In this document: positions 8,968 to 17,651 of the stretch, in pieces
Position numbering within the stretch: position 1 is the first letter of the stretch
Layout: each line of letters begins with the position of its first letter
Source: Clostridium bornimense
GTDB taxonomy: Bacteria; Bacillota; Clostridia; Clostridiales; Clostridiaceae
NCBI RefSeq assembly: GCF_018917145.1
Contig: NZ_JAHLOD010000022.1
Coordinates: 1-61,304 of the forward strand
DNA: 61,304 nucleotides
Reading direction: 5' to 3'
Notes under the pieces: generated by a model
What the model was told of the DNA's origin: nothing
The model's database searches: none
What the model saw: the letters and a program-made list of their open reading frames with translations, nothing else
Program-made: the position numbers and the translations under genes

Positions 8968-11010
8968 ATGGAATATACTTTAGGAATTGATATTGGTACA
9001 TCTTTTTCGTCCATGGCAGTGGTGGAAAAGGGGTTGCCAAGAATTTTAAGAAACAGTGAAGGAAAGAGGTCAACCCCCTCTGTTATTTATTTTGATAAAG
9101 ATAGAATAATAGTTGGGGATGAGGCATTAGAATTATGGATTTTAGGAGAAGACAAAATTTCTTCTTATTTCAAAAGGAATATAGGTAACGATTATTTCAA
9201 ATTAACACAAAATGGAAGAAATTACACTGCTGAAGACTTGACTTACAATATAATCAAAAAGCTTAAGAGAGATGGAGAAGATGAATTAGGTACAGTTGTA
9301 CATAAAGCAGTAATTACAGTGCCGGCATATTTTAATAATCATCAAAGAGAGGCTACATTAAATAGTGGAATACGAGCAGGATTTCAAGATGTAAAAATAT
9401 TAAATGAGCCTACAGCAGCAGCTATTGCCTATGGTATGAAAAACATATCAGGAAATAAAACAGTTGTTGTTTATGATTTGGGTGGAGGAACTTTTGATGT
9501 AACATTAGTAAAAATAGATTCTAAGAATATTCAAGTAATAACTTCAGAAGGAGATCATGAACTTGGTGGTAAAGAGTGGGATGATAGGTTAGCACTTTAC
9601 CTTGTACATAAATTTAATGAAGATTACGGTATATGGCTATTAGATAATATGGACACATATAAAAATCTATTAATAAAATGTGAAAAATATAAAAAGGAAT
9701 TGTCCCTTAGAGATAAAATAGTTGTCAATTTAAATTATTTTGGTCATCGAGGAAGGTATGAGATTACTAGTGAGATATTTAAAGAAATATCGAAGGACTT
9801 GTTAGAAAGGACTATAACTTTGACTAAGAAGATAATTTCAGAGAGTAACTATAATACAGGAGATATTGATGGAATACTTTTAGTTGGAGGGTCTTGTAAG
9901 ATGCCTATGATTAAAGAGGCTATAAGAAACCATTTTAAGAAAGAGCCACTTACAGGAGTTAATTTAGAAGAAGCTGTTGCTACCGGAGCAGCAATATATG
10001 GTGATTTAATAAATAATAAAGATAGATTAACTTTACCTAAGAGTAAAAAGGTTGTTGATGTCATTACACATTCATTGGGTATGATAGCAAGAGGTGAAGA
10101 TAATAATGAATATAAAAATTCTATAATAATACGTAAAAATACAAAGATTCCGGCTGTGGAGAAGAGAATGTATGCTATAGAAACATATGAAGATAGAGAA
10201 AATTATATGGAAGTATATATGATGCAAGGAGAAAGTATAAATCCAGAGTTTTGTACTGTTCTTGGAAAATATAGTTTTCATGGTATAGAAGCTATGGGTA
10301 GTGGTAATGCACTTATAGAAATAACTTATAGTTATGATGAAAATAGTATTGTTTCTGTATCAGCGAAACAAATAGAAAATGATAAGGAACTACAATTGAA
10401 AATAGAGCGTGTAGAAGAAGATTTACAATTTTTAAATAATCCTATATTAGAAGAAAATAAAACTATTATGCTTGCTATGGATTTATCGGGCAGTATGTGT
10501 GGAGAACCACTAGAAATGGCAGAAAAGGCTGCAATTAAATTTATAGAAGATAGTAATCTTAGTAATACAGAGATAGGAATTGTAGCTTTTGGGGATAAGG
10601 TAAAGAGTATTCAATCTTTTGTTAAAGATAAAGAATTATTAATGAGGGCAGTAAAAAAGTTAGAGAAGGTAGATGTAGGTGTAGGTACATCTAATCAGCC
10701 ATTAAGTTATGCTCTTAAGGAGTTTAGTGGTATAAATACGCTAAAATATTTGGTAGTGTTGACAGATGGACAGTGGTATGGGTTTAATAATAGAAATTCT
10801 CTTAAGTTAGCTGAGCAATGTCATGATGAAAATATAGAAATTATAGCATTAGGATTTGGTGAAGCGGAAGAAAGTTTTTTAAAGGCAATAGCATCTTGTG
10901 ATGAGAATGCTTTATACACTTCACTAAATAATCTAAGTGGATGTTTTTCTAGAATAGCAAAGGAGATTTCTAAAGCTCAAAAAGGAAAAAGTATAAAAAT
11001 ATTCAAATAA
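8968..11010 (+). CDS. Hsp70-von Willebrand A fusion protein
   Basis: 680 residues. An Hsp70 nucleotide-binding domain (about 1-360: GIDIGTSFSS, DLGGGTFDVT, VGGSCKMPM) and a beta-sandwich-like region (about 370-490) are fused to a C-terminal vWA domain (about 498-670). The metal-ion-dependent adhesion site is complete: Asp505-x-Ser507-x-Ser509, Thr574 and Asp600. As in the preceding Hsp70, His197 replaces the DnaK Thr of the GDTHLGG loop. vWA domains bind protein ligands through a metal ion, so this may be a chaperone with its own protein-docking module. No signal peptide, so cytoplasmic. The substrate is unknown. Confidence 0.92.
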   Translation: MEYTLGIDIGTSFSSMAVVEKGLPRILRNSEGKRSTPSVIYFDKDRIIVGDEALELWILGEDKISSYFKRNIGNDYFKLTQNGRNYTAEDLTYNIIKKLKRDGEDELGTVVHKAVITVPAYFNNHQREATLNSGIRAGFQDVKILNEPTAAAIAYGMKNISGNKTVVVYDLGGGTFDVTLVKIDSKNIQVITSEGDHELGGKEWDDRLALYLVHKFNEDYGIWLLDNMDTYKNLLIKCEKYKKELSLRDKIVVNLNYFGHRGRYEITSEIFKEISKDLLERTITLTKKIISESNYNTGDIDGILLVGGSCKMPMIKEAIRNHFKKEPLTGVNLEEAVATGAAIYGDLINNKDRLTLPKSKKVVDVITHSLGMIARGEDNNEYKNSIIIRKNTKIPAVEKRMYAIETYEDRENYMEVYMMQGESINPEFCTVLGKYSFHGIEAMGSGNALIEITYSYDENSIVSVSAKQIENDKELQLKIERVEEDLQFLNNPILEENKTIMLAMDLSGSMCGEPLEMAEKAAIKFIEDSNLSNTEIGIVAFGDKVKSIQSFVKDKELLMRAVKKLEKVDVGVGTSNQPLSYALKEFSGINTLKYLVVLTDGQWYGFNNRNSLKLAEQCHDENIEIIALGFGEAEESFLKAIASCDENALYTSLNNLSGCFSRIAKEISKAQKGKSIKIFK

Positions 11011-11066
11011 TTATCGAATCTGTGGTATAAATATACATAAGAGAAAGTATAGGGGGCAGAGTGACA

Positions 11067-11885
11067 ATGAAAGAAAAAAATTTATTTGGATTAATAGGAA
11101 AGAAGTTAGGACATAGTTTATCACCAGAAATTCATGAGAAAATTTTTGAAGGATTAAATATAAAGGGCAATTATTCTTTGTATGAACTAGATGAAGATTC
11201 TGTTATTAAAGGTATAGAAAGTTTCAAGCTTTTAGGATATAAAGGTGTTAATGTTACGATTCCATATAAGGAGGAAGTTATCAAAGCTTTAGATTATATA
11301 TCAGAAGATGCTAAAAATATTGGAGCAGTGAATACAATAGCATTCAAAAATGGTAGAGTAGAAGGCTATAATACAGATTACTATGGATTTGGAATGTTAC
11401 TAGAAGAAAATAATATTGTGGTTAAAGATAAAAAGATTGTAGTACTAGGAAATGGAGGAGCATCTAAAGCAGTAATTCAATATTTAAAGGACGAGAAGGC
11501 AAAGGATATATATTTAGTATCTAGAAGATGTAAAGAAAGTGAAGAAATTAATGGAGTACATATTATAAATTACGAGATGTTAGAAAATTTAGATGGAGGA
11601 GATGTGATAGTAAATTGCACTCCAGTAGGTATGTATCCTAATGTTAAAGGTACACCAGTAAAAGAAAGCATTATAAAAGGGTTCAATGCTGCTGTAGATT
11701 TGATATATAATCCTATGGAAACAGAATTTTTAGCTTTAGGTAGAAAAAATGGGCTTAATACAGCTAATGGATTATTAATGCTTGTTGATCAAGCTGTAAA
11801 GGCTGAGGAAATATGGAATGATGTGTCTATTAATAAAGATACAATAATTAAAGTATATAAGTTTTTGATTAATAATTTTAAATAA
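11067..11885 (+). CDS. aroE: Shikimate dehydrogenase
   Basis: NADP-dependent reduction of 3-dehydroshikimate to shikimate in aromatic amino acid synthesis. 272 residues. SLSPEIHEKIF (substrate serines), NVTIPYKEEVI with the catalytic Lys, GAVNTI, YNTDYYGF and the nucleotide loop GNGGASKAV are all present. ATG at 11067 is preferred to GTG at 11061 because AGGGGG lies 10 bases before it. It is inserted between chaperone genes, 56 bases after the Hsp70-vWA gene and 17 before the J-like gene, with no other aro gene nearby; this is an odd location. Confidence 0.95.
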   Translation: MKEKNLFGLIGKKLGHSLSPEIHEKIFEGLNIKGNYSLYELDEDSVIKGIESFKLLGYKGVNVTIPYKEEVIKALDYISEDAKNIGAVNTIAFKNGRVEGYNTDYYGFGMLLEENNIVVKDKKIVVLGNGGASKAVIQYLKDEKAKDIYLVSRRCKESEEINGVHIINYEMLENLDGGDVIVNCTPVGMYPNVKGTPVKESIIKGFNAAVDLIYNPMETEFLALGRKNGLNTANGLLMLVDQAVKAEEIWNDVSINKDTIIKVYKFLINNFK

Positions 11886-11902
11886 AACTTTAAGGGAGTA
11901 AG

Positions 11903-13234
11903 GTGAGGGCAGTGAAGAATATAAATTACTATATTTTATTAGGATTAGATATTGACCCACCAGAGATGAGAGAGGATAAAATTAGAGAAGCCATAAATAG
12001 AAAAAGAGTGCAATGGTCTTCTTTAGTAAATCATCCGACTAAAAAAATAGAAGCAAAGCTTAACTTAGAATTAATTCCTAGCATGGAAAAGACTCTTTTA
12101 GGATCTAGAAGTGATAGAGAGAAGCAACTTAAAGAAGCAAAAAAAATATTGGAAAAGCAAAAAGAAAAAGAAAAAAATGAATTTGCAGAATTATTTAATA
12201 TTATTTCAAAAAAACAGTATATAACTAATGAAGAGTATTTATCGATGATAAATAAGTTTCCGATAATTAAAAAGGACATAGAAGATAAGTGTAAAAATCT
12301 TGTGAAAGAGATGTTACTTGATGTAAGGGAGACAGATACTATTCTTAATAGACGAATTGAAGAAAATTTAAGGATATTATGTATGGATAATTTGTATGAT
12401 TTTTTAGAAGTATCAGAAAATGCTTCTCTTGCAGAAATTAAAAAGGCATCGAAAAGAATATATGATGAAATAAGGGTTAGCTCAAAAAAAGATGCTGTCT
12501 TAACTGTAAGAGGAGAGCTGCAAGGATTTTGCGATGTTGTGTTTAAAAATATAGAAAGTAAATTAGAATATGATAGACACTTAAGAGATAGAAAACTTAA
12601 AAATATAGATGATTATTTAACGGTATTAGGCTCTAAAAAGTTCATTTTAAAAGAAGAATTTGATGATATAGTAGGTCTAATGAGAAAAATGGATTATGAG
12701 ATAGAAGAGGCTAAAGAATATGTATTACTTTATGCTATAAGAAATAAGATATCTATAGTTGATAGTGAAGATATGATGATTGATATTAGAACACCTAAAA
12801 AAGAGATAATAAAGGAAAAACCTATTATTGAAAGTAAAAATTCTAGTAAATATAAGATTGATGAAGTAGAAATTTTAGATACGTTATCTGGAGAAGGAAA
12901 GATAGAAATAGATTTTAAAAAACCTAATGGAGCGAAAACTATAGAGGTATGGAGAAAAGAAGGTGCAATGCCTAAAAGTAGGGGTGATGGTGTGAAAGTA
13001 GATTATATTGAAGATGAAAAGATAGTAGATAAGGAATTAGATGAAAATAAAACTTATGGATACATATTATTTTCTATATTCGAAAGAAATGGAAGATTAC
13101 AATATTCAGATGGAGTTACAACTTTTGCAACACCAAAATCAACAAAAGATAATAACGAGATATTTCATCCATCTATAAATGATAAGAAGAATAGTCCAGG
13201 CTTTCTAAGTTGGCTTATGGAGTTCTTTGAATAA
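11903..13234 (+). CDS. Protein with degenerate J-like domains and an Ig/FN3-like C-terminus
   Basis: 443 residues, not an obvious member of a named family. The N-terminus (about 7-66) reads like a J domain: NYYILLGLDIDP, then a basic helix, then NHPTKK followed by a helix, so HPT (44-46) stands where DnaJ has the essential HPD. A second J-like stretch without HPD occurs at about 160-225 (YDFLEVSENASLAEIKKASK ... YDRHL). A Lys/Glu-rich helix (about 70-95) lies between. The C-terminal part (about 315-415) looks like a beta-sandwich of fibronectin-III type. In an Hsp70 operon, a co-chaperone or adaptor role is the natural inference. GTG at 11903 or 11912 could be the start. Confidence 0.7.
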   Translation: MRAVKNINYYILLGLDIDPPEMREDKIREAINRKRVQWSSLVNHPTKKIEAKLNLELIPSMEKTLLGSRSDREKQLKEAKKILEKQKEKEKNEFAELFNIISKKQYITNEEYLSMINKFPIIKKDIEDKCKNLVKEMLLDVRETDTILNRRIEENLRILCMDNLYDFLEVSENASLAEIKKASKRIYDEIRVSSKKDAVLTVRGELQGFCDVVFKNIESKLEYDRHLRDRKLKNIDDYLTVLGSKKFILKEEFDDIVGLMRKMDYEIEEAKEYVLLYAIRNKISIVDSEDMMIDIRTPKKEIIKEKPIIESKNSSKYKIDEVEILDTLSGEGKIEIDFKKPNGAKTIEVWRKEGAMPKSRGDGVKVDYIEDEKIVDKELDENKTYGYILFSIFERNGRLQYSDGVTTFATPKSTKDNNEIFHPSINDKKNSPGFLSWLMEFFE

Positions 13235-13248
13235 AATGATATATATTA

Positions 13249-13276
13249 TTGATTAAATCTTCTTAAAAGTTATAAT
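13249..13276 (+). promoter_or_regulatory. map promoter
   Basis: TTGATT-16-TATAAT, 46 bases upstream of the map start codon, in the only sizeable gap after the chaperone operon. Confidence 0.55.
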
Positions 13277-13321
13277 AAAATATAGAGTTAATAATTTGTA
13301 ACGAATTAAGGAGACGATAAA

Positions 13322-14191
13322 ATGAAGATGAATAGAAATGATCATTGCTGGTGTGGAAGCGGCTTAAAGTATAAAAAGTGTCATATGAACTTTGATGAAA
13401 AATATGAAAAGTTAAAAGAAGAAGGATATGAAATGCCTTCAAGAGATATAATAAAAACTCCAGAACAAATAGAAGGAATAAGAAAAAGTGCCGAAATAAC
13501 AAAAGGGGCATTAGATCTTGTAGCTGAAAAGATACATGAAGGAATGAGTACGGAAGATATAAATACTATAGTTCATAACTACACTATTGAAAAAGGTGGT
13601 ATTCCAGCACCGTTAAATTATCAAGGATTCCCAAAGAGTGTTTGTACTTCAATAAATGAAGAGGTTTGTCATGGTATCCCAGATAAAGATATTATTCTTA
13701 GAAGTGGTGATATAATAAATGTTGATGTATCTACAATTTTAGATGGATATTTTTCTGATTCATCAAGAATGTTTTTGATTGGAGATGTTTCAGAAGAAGC
13801 TAGAAAGTTAGTTGAAGTAACAAAAGAATGCTTATATAAAGGAATAGAAGCAGTTAAGCCATGGGGATTTTTAGGAGATATAGGTGCTGCTATACAAGAA
13901 CATGCTGAAGCAAATGGATATTCAGTTGTTAGAGACTTTGGTGGTCACGGTGTAGGACTTGAATTCCATGAAGAACCTTTTGTATATCACTTTGGAAATA
14001 AAGGTGAAGGTATGATATTAGTACCAGGTATGATGTTTACTATAGAACCGATGATAAATGCTGGTGGATACTCATTATTCGTAGATGCTGATAATGATTG
14101 GACAGCAATTACTGATGACGGAAGTTTATCAGCTCAATGGGAGCATCAAATATTAGTTACTGAAGATGGAATAGAGATAATATCAAAATAG
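13322..14191 (+). CDS. map: Methionine aminopeptidase type I with N-terminal SEC-C motif
   Basis: Removes the initiator methionine from nascent proteins. 289 residues. The first 25 residues form a SEC-C zinc motif (Cys9-x-Cys11-x8-Cys20-His21), like that of SecA. The catalytic domain carries the five metal ligands: Asp in NVDVST, Asp in FSDSSRMF, His in GGHGVGLEFHEE, Glu in FTIEPMIN and Glu in QWEHQILV. Map with a SEC-C extension is common in clostridia. It is monocistronic, with its own promoter and terminator. Confidence 0.95.
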   Translation: MKMNRNDHCWCGSGLKYKKCHMNFDEKYEKLKEEGYEMPSRDIIKTPEQIEGIRKSAEITKGALDLVAEKIHEGMSTEDINTIVHNYTIEKGGIPAPLNYQGFPKSVCTSINEEVCHGIPDKDIILRSGDIINVDVSTILDGYFSDSSRMFLIGDVSEEARKLVEVTKECLYKGIEAVKPWGFLGDIGAAIQEHAEANGYSVVRDFGGHGVGLEFHEEPFVYHFGNKGEGMILVPGMMFTIEPMINAGGYSLFVDADNDWTAITDDGSLSAQWEHQILVTEDGIEIISK

Positions 14192-14197
14192 ATATTA

Positions 14198-14244
14198 ACG
14201 TTGTAAGATTTAGTTCAATAATCTTACAACGTTTTTTTTTTTGA
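14198..14244 (+). terminator. map terminator
   Basis: Perfect 13-bp stem ACGTTGTAAGATT/AATCTTACAACGT followed by a run of more than ten T. Confidence 0.95.
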
Positions 14245-14344
14245 TAAATGTCAGAAAATTATATAATTTTACAGAAAATATTTTATTTATTCAGTAAATT
14301 TTGGTATTATTGGTATGGGATAAAATAATAAGAGAGGTAAAAAA

Positions 14345-15028
14345 ATGAAATTTAAGATATTAGTAGTAGAGGATGAAGAATCTATAAATGATATATTATC
14401 AGCAGCGTTGAGGTCAGATGGATATATTGTTAGAAGTGCATTTAATGGCGCAGAAGCAAGAAACTTATTAGATACATTTAAGCCTAATTTAGCTTTATTG
14501 GATATAAATTTACCAGATGAGAGTGGTTTTGAAATTTGCAAATATATAAACAGTAATAATTGTATTCCTGTAATAATGTTGACAGCACGAGATGATATTG
14601 TGGATAAAGTATTAGGTCTGGAATTAGGAGCCGATGATTATATTACAAAGCCATTTCATATAAAAGAAGTATTGATTAGAGTAAAAGTTGCATTGCGAAG
14701 AGTGGATAAATATAAAGATGTTATGGAAAATTCATACATAAAAATAAATGATAGCGTAAAAATAAACTTGGAAAGCAGAATTGTTTTAAAAGGTGATGAA
14801 GAAGTAAAGTTAAAACCAAAAGAATATGATTTGTTAGAGTTCTTAGTTAAGAATAAAAATAAAGTTTTTTCAAGAGAACAGTTATTGGACAAGGTATGGG
14901 GATATGATTATGATGGTGAACTTAGAACAGTAGATGTTCATGTTAGGAGATTAAGAAGTAAGTTAGATAGTAAAGGAACATTATCTATTATAGAAACTGT
15001 TTTTGGTATAGGTTATGTTATGAGGTAA
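14345..15028 (+). CDS. OmpR/PhoB-family response regulator
   Basis: 227 residues. Receiver domain with acidic pair at Glu9-Asp10, phospho-acceptor Asp53 (LLDINLPDESG), LTARDD and ITKPF lysine; C-terminal winged helix (about 130-227) with YDLLEFLVKNKNKVFSREQL and RTVDVHVRRLRSKL. The histidine kinase follows 6 bases later, and three lipoprotein genes follow that. The target genes are unknown; the lipoproteins are the obvious candidates. Confidence 0.95.
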   Translation: MKFKILVVEDEESINDILSAALRSDGYIVRSAFNGAEARNLLDTFKPNLALLDINLPDESGFEICKYINSNNCIPVIMLTARDDIVDKVLGLELGADDYITKPFHIKEVLIRVKVALRRVDKYKDVMENSYIKINDSVKINLESRIVLKGDEEVKLKPKEYDLLEFLVKNKNKVFSREQLLDKVWGYDYDGELRTVDVHVRRLRSKLDSKGTLSIIETVFGIGYVMR

Positions 15029-15034
15029 ATATTT

Positions 15035-16492
15035 ATGAAAATAAAGGTTAAATTTACAATTTCATCATCAATAGTACTTATAATACTTTTAGTAGCTATT
15101 AATTTTATAACGAGAGAAGTTCTAGTATCTAATATGGAAAGTACTGTATATAGCTCGCTGAAAGAAGTTATGAGTAGTACAAGAGAGTATGTAAAGTATA
15201 GGTTAATAATAGATGAACTACAGTCAAATGAAGAAGGGTTAAAGAAAGAAGCAGAAAATATAACAAGTTATATAACCGTAAATTATAATTGTAATAGTCA
15301 AGTAAGAAATATGAATGGTGAAGTATTTGCTGATAGTGGAAATAAGGGATTTGAGGATATTATTAAAAGAGGAATTAAAAGTTCCAAGGGGAAAAAGGCT
15401 ATAGTGAATATTAATTATAGAAAAGATAAAATGAATGGTGTATTAACTTATCCTATCTATATAGACAGTAGTTACTTAGGGATAGTAGTAATTAATAAAG
15501 ACTATACTGATATATACAATGAATATAGAAATACAATACGATTTACTACGATTATTGAAACAATTGTATTTTTAATAGTTTTTATTATATTGTTTTTTAT
15601 TATAAGAAAAATCACTAAACCAATAAGTAAATTGACAGATGTAGTAAATAAGGTTGGTGATGGAGATTATAATGTATCAGTGGAAGTAAAAAGTAATGAT
15701 GAAGTAGGAATTTTATCTAAGTCTTTTATGGAAATGAAGAATAAGATACAACATCAAATAGAAGATATAAAACTACAAAAGAGTAAGGTTGAAAAGTTAG
15801 AAAAAAGTAGAGTAGAGTTTTTTAATAATGTTACTCATGAACTAAAAACTCCGCTAACAGCAATATCAGGATATGCAGAGATGCTTAAAGATGATGTTGT
15901 AGATGATGAGGAGTTTAAAAAGAGAGCGGTAGAGAGGATATATTCAGAAAGTGAAAGATTGCATAAACTGGTTTTAGATCTTATAGATGTATCTAAAGGA
16001 ATTTCTTATATCGAAGAAGAGTGGGTTCCGTTAGAAATGAAAGGAATAATAGACCAAATTTGTGATGACATGAATATGAAAGCAAAGAAGTATTCGTTAA
16101 AAATAGATAAAGAATCAGAAGAAGGATATATATTGGGGCAAAATAGTAGAATTAGAGAAGTATTAATAAATATTATTGATAATGCTATAAAGTATTCACA
16201 TATAAATGAAAGCATTGTGGTTAAGGGATATGTAGATGGAGATATGTATGTTACTGATGTTATAAATAAAGGAAATCCTATACCAGAAAAGATTTATAAG
16301 AATATTTTTGAACCATTTGTAAAATCAAAAGATTCTATAGAAGAAAAAGAGAAAAGTAGAGGGCTAGGATTATATATTTGTAGTGAAATCATTAGAGAAC
16401 ATGATGGAAGTATAAATATAGAAAATGGAGAAATAATAAGAGTTTCGATAAAAATACCTAGAGTTGTTAACAAGTTGGAAACAAGTAACTGA
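15035..16492 (+). CDS. Sensor histidine kinase
   Basis: 485 residues. Membrane segment (about 5-27), extracytoplasmic sensor (about 28-165), second membrane segment (about 168-192), HAMP (about 193-245), HisKA with phospho-accepting His268 in NVTHELKTPLT, and HATPase_c with INIIDNAIKYS (N box) and SRGLGLYI (G2 box). Pairs with the OmpR-family regulator just upstream. The extracellular domain matches no sensor family I recognise, so the signal is unknown. Confidence 0.94.
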   Translation: MKIKVKFTISSSIVLIILLVAINFITREVLVSNMESTVYSSLKEVMSSTREYVKYRLIIDELQSNEEGLKKEAENITSYITVNYNCNSQVRNMNGEVFADSGNKGFEDIIKRGIKSSKGKKAIVNINYRKDKMNGVLTYPIYIDSSYLGIVVINKDYTDIYNEYRNTIRFTTIIETIVFLIVFIILFFIIRKITKPISKLTDVVNKVGDGDYNVSVEVKSNDEVGILSKSFMEMKNKIQHQIEDIKLQKSKVEKLEKSRVEFFNNVTHELKTPLTAISGYAEMLKDDVVDDEEFKKRAVERIYSESERLHKLVLDLIDVSKGISYIEEEWVPLEMKGIIDQICDDMNMKAKKYSLKIDKESEEGYILGQNSRIREVLINIIDNAIKYSHINESIVVKGYVDGDMYVTDVINKGNPIPEKIYKNIFEPFVKSKDSIEEKEKSRGLGLYICSEIIREHDGSINIENGEIIRVSIKIPRVVNKLETSN

Positions 16493-16539
16493 AACTTGGA
16501 AAAAATATAGTTATATCATTAATACGAAGGGTGGTATTT

Positions 16540-17646
16540 ATGAGAGGTATATTTTTGAAGAGGGTAAGGAAGATAGTTACTATTTTTGTAATGCTAGTAG
16601 TTACTTTTAGTTTGTTTGGGTGTATTAAAGGTGATAAAGATACTATTTTAGCTAAAGATGTTAAAAGTAAGAGTAAATTAGAGAATCAAGAAATAAAATC
16701 TGCAATGGAAAAAGGAAATGGGTATTTAGAAGAAAAAAATTATGATAAGGCAAAGAAGTGGTATGAGAAGGCAATATGTATAAATAGGAGCAAGGCAAGC
16801 ACTTATAAAAATATAGAAGATAAGTATTTAAAAAAAGATAGAAAAGATGACGCATATCGAATTGTTAGATTAGCTATAGATAATGATGTAGATGTAGAAA
16901 ATATGAAAAAAGAATTAAAAAAGATAGAAGATAGTTTTGATGTTATAGTAATGAATAAAAGTATATATGTTGGTGAAGATTATAGTTTACCAAGTGAAGC
17001 ATCATTAAATATTGATGGTAAAGATATTAATGGGAAAATAACTTGGAATAACGGTAGCATCAGCACTAATAAGTCTGGAAAATTTGTTTATGATGGGAAG
17101 ATATCTCTTTATGGAAGAAAAGTTATCATGAACCTTGAAATTAAGGATAAGGAATTATCAAATAGCAAAGTAAAAGGTGATTTAGTTAATGAAAATAGTA
17201 GAGACGGTAAAAAATTATGTTTTATTAAAGAATTTAATGATAATGAGGGTAATGGTTATGCAATAGTAGATGAGGTTCAATACTTTAGTGTAGATATTCC
17301 AAAGGATCAAGAAGCATTAGTAGATAAATATACTGGGAACTACTTGGAGTACGATGATTGTGATGGTGATAAAGATGAGTATTGGATTAAAAATCTTTCT
17401 ATATCAGAAGAAAAATATTATATAAGTGAATCATGTACGTATGTGTATATTGATAATATATTAACTCCAGATGGAACAGGTTATGAATCTAGAAATATGA
17501 ATTTAAAAGAGATGAAAGATTATATAGATAGATATTATAATAGCTATAGTAAGGAAGACAATTATGGTCAATTATGGTGGGTATATGTAGAAAATAATAA
17601 GATAGTAAAATTCAATAGAACATCTTTACAAGGTTTAAGTTATTAG
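16540..17646 (+). CDS. TPR-containing lipoprotein, paralogue 1
   Basis: 368 residues. Lipobox SLFGC with modified Cys28; ATG at 16540 is preferred because GAAGGG lies upstream. After the anchor come two TPR-like helical repeats (NGYLEEKNYDKAKKWYEKAI, then RKDDAYRIVRLAIDN), a beta-rich domain (about 135-210) with VGEDYSLP resembling bacterial Ig-like folds, and an acidic C-terminal domain. Function unknown. It is the first of three tandem paralogues behind a two-component system, so an envelope role tied to that signal is inferred. Confidence 0.8.
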   Translation: MRGIFLKRVRKIVTIFVMLVVTFSLFGCIKGDKDTILAKDVKSKSKLENQEIKSAMEKGNGYLEEKNYDKAKKWYEKAICINRSKASTYKNIEDKYLKKDRKDDAYRIVRLAIDNDVDVENMKKELKKIEDSFDVIVMNKSIYVGEDYSLPSEASLNIDGKDINGKITWNNGSISTNKSGKFVYDGKISLYGRKVIMNLEIKDKELSNSKVKGDLVNENSRDGKKLCFIKEFNDNEGNGYAIVDEVQYFSVDIPKDQEALVDKYTGNYLEYDDCDGDKDEYWIKNLSISEEKYYISESCTYVYIDNILTPDGTGYESRNMNLKEMKDYIDRYYNSYSKEDNYGQLWWVYVENNKIVKFNRTSLQGLSY

Positions 17647-17651
17647 GTGGG

